Shown: positions 17,944 to 25,976 of the stretch, one piece after another
Position numbering within the stretch: position 1 is the first letter of the stretch
Layout: each line of letters starts with the position of its first letter
Notes under the pieces: model-generated
What the model was told of the DNA's origin: nothing
The model's database searches: none
What the model saw: only the letters and a program-made list of their open reading frames with translations
Made by a program: the position numbers and the translations under genes
Assembly (NCBI GenBank): GCA_029959285.1
Contig: JASCOE010000004.1
Location: forward strand, 62,001 to 126,000
Direction of reading: 5' to 3'
From: Flavobacteriaceae bacterium PS02337
GTDB taxonomy: Bacteria; Bacteroidota; Bacteroidia; Flavobacteriales; Flavobacteriaceae
Length of the DNA: 64,000 nucleotides

Positions 17944-18990
17944 ATGAGTAACTTAAAAAAAGTTAACATTGTCAGGCGAAGCCTTATGCGTACTTTAACT
18001 AAGAATATTGGCAGCGCCAATAATAGTAAGGGCGAAAGGATAGATACGTCAAAAATTAAAAAAGTATTAATCTGCAGACCAAACGGCAGACTTGGTAATT
18101 TGCTTTTAATTACCCCGCTTATTCAAGAAGTTACTGCTACTTTTCCCAATTGTAAAATTGATGTATTTGTAAAAGGAACTCTTGCTCCAATTGTTTTTGA
18201 AAAATACGATAATGTAGACAAGATTATTCATCTTCCAAAAAAGCCTTTTAAAGAATTGGTAAAATACTTTAAGGTTTGGACATTAATTAGAAAACAAAAA
18301 TATGACGTTGCGATAAATGTCGATCAAAATTCTTCATCAGGAAGACTTGGCGTAAAGTTTTCGACTGCTAAATATAAATTTTTTGGAAATCTTCCCGAAG
18401 GTGTCACTCTTGAACACAAAGATTACGATCATATTGCAAAATACCCAGTTTACAATTTTAGACATTATTTAAGCGAAGTTGGTATTGAAGATAAAAATGA
18501 ACCAATTGCACTTTTAGATTTAAAATTATCAGAAGCAGAAATTGCAAACGGAAAACAAATTTTAGATAAAATTATTGACCCAAGCAAAAGATCAATTGCT
18601 ATTTTTACTTACGCGACAGGAGAAAAATGTTACAAACCGACTTGGTGGGCAGAATTCTATTCTGCTTTGAAAAATGAATTTCCAGACGAAAATATTTTTG
18701 AAGTATTACCAGTAGAAAATGTATCACAAATTGATTTTCAAGCACCTTCTTTTTACAGTAAAGATGTTCGCGAAATTGGTTCTGTTTTAGCAAACGTAGC
18801 TGTTTTTGTAGGCGCAGACAGTGGAATTATGCATTTATCTAGTGCTTCAAAAGCTCCAACAGCAGGTTTATTTTCGGTTTCAAATCTAAAAAAATATGAA
18901 CCTTACGGAAATGGAAGTGTAGGTTTAGATACCAATGTTTTAGGAATTCCAGATTTTATAAAAGCCATAAAAGAAATTCTAAAAAAGTAG
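17944..18990 (+). CDS. glycosyltransferase family 9 protein (heptosyltransferase-like)
   Basis: A 348-residue GT-B enzyme of the LPS heptosyltransferase family. N-terminal KVLICRPNGRLGNLLLITPL is the first Rossmann strand and loop; C-terminal GADSGIMHLSSASKAPTAGLF is the nucleotide-sugar site. It probably adds a sugar to the LPS core or another glycan at the inner membrane. No other core-sugar genes are adjacent, so the acceptor is unknown. A good terminator follows. Confidence 0.88.
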   Translation: MSNLKKVNIVRRSLMRTLTKNIGSANNSKGERIDTSKIKKVLICRPNGRLGNLLLITPLIQEVTATFPNCKIDVFVKGTLAPIVFEKYDNVDKIIHLPKKPFKELVKYFKVWTLIRKQKYDVAINVDQNSSSGRLGVKFSTAKYKFFGNLPEGVTLEHKDYDHIAKYPVYNFRHYLSEVGIEDKNEPIALLDLKLSEAEIANGKQILDKIIDPSKRSIAIFTYATGEKCYKPTWWAEFYSALKNEFPDENIFEVLPVENVSQIDFQAPSFYSKDVREIGSVLANVAVFVGADSGIMHLSSASKAPTAGLFSVSNLKKYEPYGNGSVGLDTNVLGIPDFIKAIKEILKK

Positions 18991-19011
18991 AGTTCAAAAT
19001 AAACAAAAAAG

Positions 19012-19052
19012 AAAATCCTGTTCAAGAGAAATCAAGAACAGGATTTTTTTAT
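19012..19052 (+). terminator. terminator after the glycosyltransferase
   Basis: Stem AAAATCCTGTTC / GAACAGGATTTT with a 12-nt loop and a T-run. Confidence 0.9.
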
Positions 19053-19117
19053 TTAGCTAATTAAAGTTAGCTAAAAAAGTTTAGTAACTTAGAACTTTAG
19101 CGTCTTAGTATCTTAGG

Positions 19118-21724
19118 TTACGGATTCTTTTTCTTAAAAAGACCATTCAATAAATCGTTTGCTTTTTTAGTAACTTCTTGTGTTTTTTGCTCTTTTTCTG
19201 TTTTTGCAGCTTGCGTTGTATCTTTCGCTTTTGTGTTTTTATTGATTAAATCAGTAAGCGCCGCGGTTCCTTTTTGAGTCAGTTTTTCTTTCTGCTGATT
19301 AACCAATTGAGTCGTTAAACTGCTTACAGCTGTTTTCATATCTGTACTTACTTTAGGATTTGAGAAGTTTCCAGTCAAAGTTGCATTAATCGGAATGTTA
19401 TCCAATTTAGCAGCATCGGCAGGAGATAATTTAGCAATTAAATTATTCGCTTCAGTTCCTAAATATTTAGCCGGAACATCAAATTTTAAGTTGTAATTCA
19501 TCGTTTGGTCAAAACCATGAGTTCCGCCAACAGTTACTTTAATGTCTGGGTATTTAATGTCAAAAGGTTTGATGTTTACTTTTCCATTATCAAAAGTCAA
19601 AGCGGCTTTAATATCATTTAAATTCACTTTATTTAAATCAACAAATTTTACATTTGAACTTAAAGCTTTAAGTAAAGTTGAATTTTGAGAGTTTACAGTT
19701 GTAGAAAGTAATTGCCCAATTAAATCTCCAGAAATTGATTTTAAATCTGGTGTTAATTCTTTAGCATCCAAATTTCCATTCAATTTAATAGTTGAGTTCA
19801 ATTTCCCGTTTATGATTCCAGCAATTGGAGCGATTTTTTTCATCATATCCAATTGTGTAAAAGTTTGTGCAATATCAACTTGGTTGAAACCTAAATTCAT
19901 ATCAAATGTTGGCACTTTTTCTTTGGTAGAAACAGCTCCGTTAAGACCAATTGATCCTCCAAAAATATTAGTTTTAAAGTTTTCTAAAGTTGCTTTTTCG
20001 TCTTTAACAAGCAATCTTCCAGAAACATCTTTTAATTTTAAATTGTCGTATAAAACCGTTGTCGCTTTTGCATTAATTGTACAATTTAAGAAAGCTGGAA
20101 TTTTCATTGCTTCTGCTGGTTTTGCCGCAGTTTTGGTTTCTGCTTTTGCAGGTTCTCCAGCAGTCATAAAATCATCAACCGCCAATTGATTTGAACTCAT
20201 ATTGAAGTTTCCTTTCAGTTCTTGTTTTTTAAACATAAAACCATAGAAATTCTCCAAAACTCCATTTATTGCGATATCACTTTTTCCAGTTGTAGCATTA
20301 AACTGTTTCAAGTTAATAGTGCTCGGATTGAATTCAACCAAAGCCGTACTAATGTTCATTGATTTATTGTTTTCGTCAGTATATTTAAATCCTGACAAAC
20401 TCATTGTACCCGCATTTTTGATGTTTTGATATTGACTTTTTTCTACAGAAGCCATATCAAAATTGGTAGTAACATCTGCTTTTAAAATACCTGCCAAAGG
20501 TTTATCCATTTTAATTGGATATGCTTTTGAAAGATTCGCCAAGTTGATTGTTCCTTTTAAAGCCGCATCTACAATTGGATTTACAGTTATGTTTTTAATA
20601 TTCGCTTTAGCGTTAAAAACATCTTGATCGATTCTAAAAGACAGCTTATCTAAATTCACGTAAGTGTCATTTAAAATTCCAGTTTCGTTGATGATTTTAG
20701 TATCAATTACAATATTCTGAACCGATTTTGGAAGGTTCGGATATTGGAAAGAAGCATTGTTTGAGGCAATTTCTACGTTAAATTTAGGAACTGTAGTTTC
20801 TGTCAATTCGCCTTTAGCAAAACCTTTTACGGTAAAATCTCCAGTAGTTTTTACACCATTTAAACTTGAAGAATAAGCAGAAGGAATTAAACCTAAGAAA
20901 TTGGTAAACGATGAAGTTGGCGTTTTAAATTTCAAATCGTAAATCTGCGCTTTTTCTGCCATTTGAATAAATCCGTCAAATTCTAAAGGCAATTGGTTGA
21001 TTAAAGCTTTATTTTCTTTAAAAGTATATTTGCTTTTATCCAAATCAATTCCTAAAACTGCGTCTAAAGTCAATTTTACATTTTTCATGTAATTCATTTT
21101 ATCCATGTCTAATGAAACTTTCGCAGTAGTTTTTGTATTCAAATCTAGTTTTGAATTGGTAAAATCGCCAGTTCCTTCGTGGTTTAAACTGTCAATTACC
21201 ATTTTAATTTTAGAACCTTGATCGATATATCTGAAAGTGAAATTCTCAATTTTATAGTTTTGAATTTTTAAAGAAAGCGGTTTGCTTGCTCCATCATCTT
21301 TCTTGCCATCTTTTTTGTCTTTTAACGCAATATCGAAGTTTCCGACACCATCTTTATTAAAAATAATGTTTACTAATCCGTTTGTAGAACTAATTCCTTG
21401 AATGTTTAGAGGTTCTTCTTTTCCTTTGAAAAGTTCTTTAACACTCATTTTCAAATTCAATTCGCCAAGCGAAACTAAAGTTTCGCCTTCAAAAGGAGCT
21501 TTGTTTATAATAACCAGTTTTTCGATCCCAACTGTTGCATTTGGGAAATTTTTAAACAAACTTAAATCAGCATCTGCAAAACTTACTTTAGCATCAACGC
21601 TTTCGTTAATAGCCTCTACAATTTTGGCTTTGATCTGATCTTTAAATAAAAAAGGTAAGGCAAATAATGCGACAACAAATACCACAATAACGATGGCACT
21701 TATTTTTAAAACTTTCTTTAGCAT
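19118..21724 (-). CDS. AsmA-family protein
   Basis: An 868-residue AsmA-like/DUF748-class protein. It has an N-terminal membrane anchor (residues 5-27, IVVFVVALFALPFLF) followed by long beta-repeat segments with recurring phrases (INLKQFNATTGKSDIAINGV, the LNGNLDAKELTPDLKSISG motif near the C-terminus). AsmA proteins are inner-membrane, periplasm-facing bridge-like proteins thought to influence lipid or outer-membrane homeostasis. The C-terminal tail is Lys/Ala-rich and low-complexity. It has its own promoter and no operon partner. Confidence 0.88.
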   Translation of the reverse strand: MLKKVLKISAIVIVVFVVALFALPFLFKDQIKAKIVEAINESVDAKVSFADADLSLFKNFPNATVGIEKLVIINKAPFEGETLVSLGELNLKMSVKELFKGKEEPLNIQGISSTNGLVNIIFNKDGVGNFDIALKDKKDGKKDDGASKPLSLKIQNYKIENFTFRYIDQGSKIKMVIDSLNHEGTGDFTNSKLDLNTKTTAKVSLDMDKMNYMKNVKLTLDAVLGIDLDKSKYTFKENKALINQLPLEFDGFIQMAEKAQIYDLKFKTPTSSFTNFLGLIPSAYSSSLNGVKTTGDFTVKGFAKGELTETTVPKFNVEIASNNASFQYPNLPKSVQNIVIDTKIINETGILNDTYVNLDKLSFRIDQDVFNAKANIKNITVNPIVDAALKGTINLANLSKAYPIKMDKPLAGILKADVTTNFDMASVEKSQYQNIKNAGTMSLSGFKYTDENNKSMNISTALVEFNPSTINLKQFNATTGKSDIAINGVLENFYGFMFKKQELKGNFNMSSNQLAVDDFMTAGEPAKAETKTAAKPAEAMKIPAFLNCTINAKATTVLYDNLKLKDVSGRLLVKDEKATLENFKTNIFGGSIGLNGAVSTKEKVPTFDMNLGFNQVDIAQTFTQLDMMKKIAPIAGIINGKLNSTIKLNGNLDAKELTPDLKSISGDLIGQLLSTTVNSQNSTLLKALSSNVKFVDLNKVNLNDIKAALTFDNGKVNIKPFDIKYPDIKVTVGGTHGFDQTMNYNLKFDVPAKYLGTEANNLIAKLSPADAAKLDNIPINATLTGNFSNPKVSTDMKTAVSSLTTQLVNQQKEKLTQKGTAALTDLINKNTKAKDTTQAAKTEKEQKTQEVTKKANDLLNGLFKKKNP

Positions 21725-21761
21725 ATAATTAGATTTGAGGGTTTCTTAAAAATCGACCTTG

Positions 21762-21769
21762 CAAAAATA
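21762..21769 (-). promoter_or_regulatory. -7 promoter box for the AsmA-like gene
   Basis: Reads TATTTTTG on the minus strand, an exact TAnnTTTG box, about 38 nt before the ATG. Confidence 0.5.
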
Positions 21770-21837
21770 GTTTTTTTTACAAGAGTTTGAAGATAAAGTT
21801 TTCTTAAAAATGTAAGAATAATACTTATTTTGTTAAA

Positions 21838-21876
21838 TAAAAAAATCCGCTTGAAATAGTTTCAAACGGATTTTAC
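21838..21876 (-). terminator. terminator after the alpha/beta hydrolase (leftward)
   Basis: On the minus strand, AAAATCCGTTTGAAA pairs with TTTCAAGCGGATTTT and is followed by a T-run. Confidence 0.85.
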
Positions 21877-21892
21877 AGCTTATTTATTTCAT

Positions 21893-22840
21893 TTATTTCT
21901 GAATAAATGAAACAATCTTCTCGATAAGTTTTTCTGAGAGCGGAAGTGTTTCGTTATTATAACTTGCCATGTTTGCATTTTGATCGCCATCGATTATTTT
22001 CATCATATGGTTCATCTTGTCAATAATTACCATTTCTGCAGTTTTATTAGCTTTAGATAAATTTTCTGCATCTTTAACAGCAATTTGTAAATCATTATTT
22101 CCTTGTAAAATCAAAATCGGAATCGTGAGTTTGCTTATTTCTTTCTGCGGATTGTATTTGAACCAAGAGATTAAATAAGGTTGAATGCTTGGTCTGAAAA
22201 GCGCATTTAGCATCGGATCTACTTTTTTTACTTGAAATCCGTTTTTCAAACTGTCAATAATCGGAAAAGTCATGTCTTCTAACGGTTTCATTGATTTTGC
22301 AGCAATCTGTGTTTTTATAATTTGATCTGCTGGTTCGCCTGCGCCTGCAATCGAAATAAATTTGTCAGCTTTTGCGCTGGCCGTCATTCCGATTAATGAA
22401 CCTTCGCTATGACCAATTATAATGACTTTCGAAAAACGTTTGTCTTGTTTTAAATAATTAATCCAGCTTTTTGCGTCTTGAATATAGTTTTCAAAAACCA
22501 AACTGCTTTCAGATCCTCCTGCAGGTTTACTTTCACCAATGCCTCTTTTATCATATCTCAATGATGCAATTCCGTTTTTGGCTAATTCTTCTGCCAGCAT
22601 TTTTAACGAATTGTTTTTCATCATCGGGTTATTTCCGTTTCTGTCCGTTGGGCCAGAACCAGCAATAATTAATGCAACTGGAATTTTCTTGGTTAAATCT
22701 GGCGTTGTCAATGTGCCAAATATTTGGTCATTGTTGATTTTAAGTACCGCTGGAGCTTCCTTAAAAGTAATGTCTTTTTTGGTTTGAGCATTTAAAACGC
22801 TCAAACACAAAACCGTTAAAAAAAGAATTATTTTGTTCAT
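21893..22840 (-). CDS. exported alpha/beta hydrolase
   Basis: A 315-residue hydrolase with a signal peptide (IILFLTVLCLSVLNAQ). The nucleophile motif is VIIGHSEGSLIGM (Ser). PVALIIAGSGPTDRNGNN is the oxyanion loop, and late residues near NKMNHMMK supply the probable His. The motif GSGPTDRNG is typical of the exported serine hydrolases next to sppA in Bacteroidota. It starts 12 nt downstream of sppA on the same strand, so the two are likely one operon. Substrate unknown. Confidence 0.85.
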   Translation of the reverse strand: MNKIILFLTVLCLSVLNAQTKKDITFKEAPAVLKINNDQIFGTLTTPDLTKKIPVALIIAGSGPTDRNGNNPMMKNNSLKMLAEELAKNGIASLRYDKRGIGESKPAGGSESSLVFENYIQDAKSWINYLKQDKRFSKVIIIGHSEGSLIGMTASAKADKFISIAGAGEPADQIIKTQIAAKSMKPLEDMTFPIIDSLKNGFQVKKVDPMLNALFRPSIQPYLISWFKYNPQKEISKLTIPILILQGNNDLQIAVKDAENLSKANKTAEMVIIDKMNHMMKIIDGDQNANMASYNNETLPLSEKLIEKIVSFIQK

Positions 22841-22852
22841 CTCTTAATCCAA

Positions 22853-24610
22853 TTAATAAATGTTGATTCCGTATGGCATTATAGCTTGAATACCTTTTTG
22901 TTTCTGAAGTTTTTTAACCTGTTCGATAAGTAGGTAGTTTTCTTCTCCAATTTCTTCTTTTAAGAAAGCTTCTTTAGATTTTGCAAAAGGCAAACCTGAA
23001 AGCAAATCGTTAAAAGTCTTTTCGTATTCAGGATAATTTTGCGTGTTGTATGTTTTTATTTTAGCAATTCTGGCAGCTTCAGCAATAGCATCATTCAAAC
23101 CTCCAATTTTGTCTACTAATCCTAATTTTAAAGCTTCTGTTCCAGACCAAACTCTTCCTTGTGCAATAGCGTCAACTTGATCGAAAGTCATTTTCCTTCC
23201 TTCAGCAACGTGCGTGACAAAAGTGTTGTAAATTTTTTCAACTCCTTCTAAAGTAAAAGCTTTGAATTTTTCATCAATAGGTAAAAACGGACTGTAATTT
23301 GCAGCATTTTCATGAGTTTTAACCTGCTCAGAATTGATTCCTAATTTATTAGCAAGCGGACTGAAATTTGGTAATATTCCAAAAACTCCGATAGATCCTG
23401 TAATAGTATTGTTTTCTGCAAATATTTTATTCGCGTTGCAAGCAATATAATAACCGCCAGAAGCTGCGTAATTACCCATAGAAACTACTACAGGTTTTAC
23501 TTTTTTAGTAATTTCAATTTCTCTCCAGATTAAATCAGAAGTTAAGGCGCTTCCGCCTGGACTATCAATTCTAAGCACAATTGCTTTAACATCGTCATTT
23601 CTTCTTGCTTCTTGCAAAGAACGACGCATCGAACCTTCTCCGATTGTATTTACATCACCTTCACCGCTTCCAATTTCGCCTTGAGCGTAAATAATAGCAA
23701 TTTGATCACTCGAAGTATTGGCTAAAGCTGTAGTCACATTATTTTGTGTGTAATCTGAGATCGATATTTTATTGTATTTTTCATCTTCTTTTACTTTCAA
23801 CGCTTTTCTAATGGCATTGTGGTAAACATCTTCATAAGCAACAATATCAACTAATCCTTGTTGTTTTGCCATTTCTGGAGTTCTCGCCAAAAGTCCGTTG
23901 GCAATTTCGTTTAATTTTGGTAACGGAATATTTCTGCTTTTAGAGATGTCAGATGAAACAGTTGACCAAATAGAGTTTAAAAGTGCTGTCATTTGTTCTC
24001 TATTGGCATCACTCATTTTGTTTTCTAAGAAAGGTTCAACGGCACTTTTGTATTTTCCGTGACGAATCACTTCCATGTGAATGCCCGATTTATCTTGAAA
24101 ATCTTTAAAAAACATTACTTCAGACGAAAGTCCTTTAAAGTCTAAATCTCCCGCCGGATTCAAATAAATAGTATTGGCAACAGAGTTTAAATAATATTCT
24201 TTTTGTGTATAGGTATTCGCGTAAGCCCAAACAAATTTTCCTGATTTTTTGAAGCTTTCTAGAGCATTTCTCAAATCTTTATATTGTGCAAGACCAAGAG
24301 AAGATTCATCATTTAGAATAGAAATTCCTTTAATGTTGTCATCTGTTTTTGCGGCTTCAATTGCATTGATGACATCTGTTAAACCTATATCTTTTTTGTC
24401 TGAGAAGACGCTTACCCAAGGATCTTTATATTTCCCTGCGTAATCGTCTTTTATTTCTTTTAAATTCAATTCGATCACCGAATCAGATTTAACAGAAACC
24501 GTATCGTCACTGCCAAAAAGAGCGCCGATAAAAATTACTCCAAAAAAGAAGAGCATCATAAATACAAAAAGACCAATTATTGTGGCAAGTACATTTCCTA
24601 AAAACTTCAT
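22853..24610 (-). CDS. sppA: signal peptide peptidase SppA (67K type)
   Basis: A membrane-bound serine protease that degrades signal peptides in the inner membrane. The 585-residue double-length form has an N-terminal transmembrane segment (GNVLATIIGLFVFMMLFFFG), a first domain holding the catalytic Lys (HGKYKSAVEP), and a second domain with the Ser nucleophile in YAASGGYYIACNA. Also visible: RIDSPGGSALTSD. It precedes a hydrolase gene on the same strand. The probable -7 box lies about 90 nt upstream. Confidence 0.95.
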   Translation of the reverse strand: MKFLGNVLATIIGLFVFMMLFFFGVIFIGALFGSDDTVSVKSDSVIELNLKEIKDDYAGKYKDPWVSVFSDKKDIGLTDVINAIEAAKTDDNIKGISILNDESSLGLAQYKDLRNALESFKKSGKFVWAYANTYTQKEYYLNSVANTIYLNPAGDLDFKGLSSEVMFFKDFQDKSGIHMEVIRHGKYKSAVEPFLENKMSDANREQMTALLNSIWSTVSSDISKSRNIPLPKLNEIANGLLARTPEMAKQQGLVDIVAYEDVYHNAIRKALKVKEDEKYNKISISDYTQNNVTTALANTSSDQIAIIYAQGEIGSGEGDVNTIGEGSMRRSLQEARRNDDVKAIVLRIDSPGGSALTSDLIWREIEITKKVKPVVVSMGNYAASGGYYIACNANKIFAENNTITGSIGVFGILPNFSPLANKLGINSEQVKTHENAANYSPFLPIDEKFKAFTLEGVEKIYNTFVTHVAEGRKMTFDQVDAIAQGRVWSGTEALKLGLVDKIGGLNDAIAEAARIAKIKTYNTQNYPEYEKTFNDLLSGLPFAKSKEAFLKEEIGEENYLLIEQVKKLQKQKGIQAIMPYGINIY

Positions 24611-24699
24611 GTTTATATTTTTTTAATAAGTAGCTAAAAAGAGCAAAATGTTACAAATTAGACTTCTAAAAATTATGATTAAATCCAGACGTCGTTTCA

Positions 24700-24707
24700 C
24701 AAATATA
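24700..24707 (-). promoter_or_regulatory. candidate -7 promoter box for sppA
   Basis: TATATTTG on the minus strand (TAnnTTTG), about 90 nt before the start codon, implying a long leader. Confidence 0.4.
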
Positions 24708-24748
24708 TTGGTTAATTCTAAAATAGTTTTAGTTAATTTGCAATAATT

Positions 24749-25891
24749 ATGAAATTACAGCATCAAGTCGTTTTATCGATAGGCAGCAACCAAGGCAGCA
24801 GACTAGAAAACATTCAAAATTGTATTGATTTAATCCATCAAAAAGTTGGGACTGTTATCAAGGTTTCAAAACTTTATGAAACTCCTGCGTGGGGTTTTGA
24901 AAGTGATGCTTTTTATAATTGTGCACTTCTTTTATACACCAATTCTTCTGCGCAAAAGATTCTGAATCAGATTTTAAAAGTTGAAAAAGAACTGGGACGA
25001 ATCCGTTCGAATCAAGAAGGATATCAATCTAGAATTATAGATGTTGATTTGATTGTTTTTGATGATGAAATTATCGATTCAGAAAAACTTCAGGTGCCGC
25101 ATCCTTTAATGCAGAATAGAAATTTTGTTTTACTGCCCATTCAGGATTTGAAATTAACTTGGAAACATCCAATTTTACAAAAAACAATTTCTGAGTTAAT
25201 TGTCAATTCACCCGATGAAAGTGTTTGTACAATTGTTCAGGATTTGAAAAGTCCGCTTGACGAAATTCCTTTAAATCAATTTAATTATGTTGCTTTTGAA
25301 GGAAATATTGGTGCAGGAAAAACAACTTTAGTCCATAAAATTGCTGAAGATTTTAATGGAAAAACGGTTTTAGAAAGATTTGCTGATAATCCGTTTTTAC
25401 CTAAATTTTACAAAGATCAAAATAGATTTGCTTTTCCTTTAGAAATGTCTTTTTTGGCCGATCGTTACCAGCAATTGTCAGATGATTTGGCGCAATTTGA
25501 TTTGTTTAAAGATTTTATTGTAGCCGATTATCATATTTTTAAATCACTGATTTTTGCTAAAATTACGTTGCAGGAAGATGAATATCGTTTGTACAGAAAT
25601 TTATTCGATATCATTTACAAAGAAATGCCAAAACCAGATTTGTATATTTATTTGTATCAAAATACAGAACGTCTTTTGCAGAATATCAAAAAACGCGGAC
25701 GTACTTACGAACAGAATATCGAAGCTTCTTATTTAGAAAAAATCAATAATGGGTATTTAGAATATATAAAATCTCAAACCGATTTGAATGTTTTAATCAT
25801 TGATGTTTCGGATCGTGATTTTGTAAAAAAACACGAAGACTATACTTTTATTTTAAGCGAAATCCAGAAGAAGCTGCAATTAATTAGATAA
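24749..25891 (+). CDS. folK: HPPK (FolK) - deoxynucleoside kinase fusion
   Basis: A two-domain 380-residue protein. Residues of about 1-160 are 6-hydroxymethyl-7,8-dihydropterin pyrophosphokinase (SIGSNQGSRLENIQ, then YQSRIIDVDLIVFDDE and VPHPLMQNRNFVL, the HPPK signature). Residues of about 178-380 are a deoxynucleoside kinase-like domain with P-loop EGNIGAGKTTL (185-193) and later KRGRTYEQNI. The two catalyse separate reactions: the folate precursor step and dNMP salvage. Such fusions are known in Bacteroidota; both domains look complete here. Confidence 0.93.
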   Translation: MKLQHQVVLSIGSNQGSRLENIQNCIDLIHQKVGTVIKVSKLYETPAWGFESDAFYNCALLLYTNSSAQKILNQILKVEKELGRIRSNQEGYQSRIIDVDLIVFDDEIIDSEKLQVPHPLMQNRNFVLLPIQDLKLTWKHPILQKTISELIVNSPDESVCTIVQDLKSPLDEIPLNQFNYVAFEGNIGAGKTTLVHKIAEDFNGKTVLERFADNPFLPKFYKDQNRFAFPLEMSFLADRYQQLSDDLAQFDLFKDFIVADYHIFKSLIFAKITLQEDEYRLYRNLFDIIYKEMPKPDLYIYLYQNTERLLQNIKKRGRTYEQNIEASYLEKINNGYLEYIKSQTDLNVLIIDVSDRDFVKKHEDYTFILSEIQKKLQLIR

Positions 25892-25976
25892 TTAGAAAAT
25901 GAGTCAATTAGACAATTATTTCTGCATTTTTTGGAATTATCTAATTATCAAATTGCCACATTTTCTAAATTAAAAA

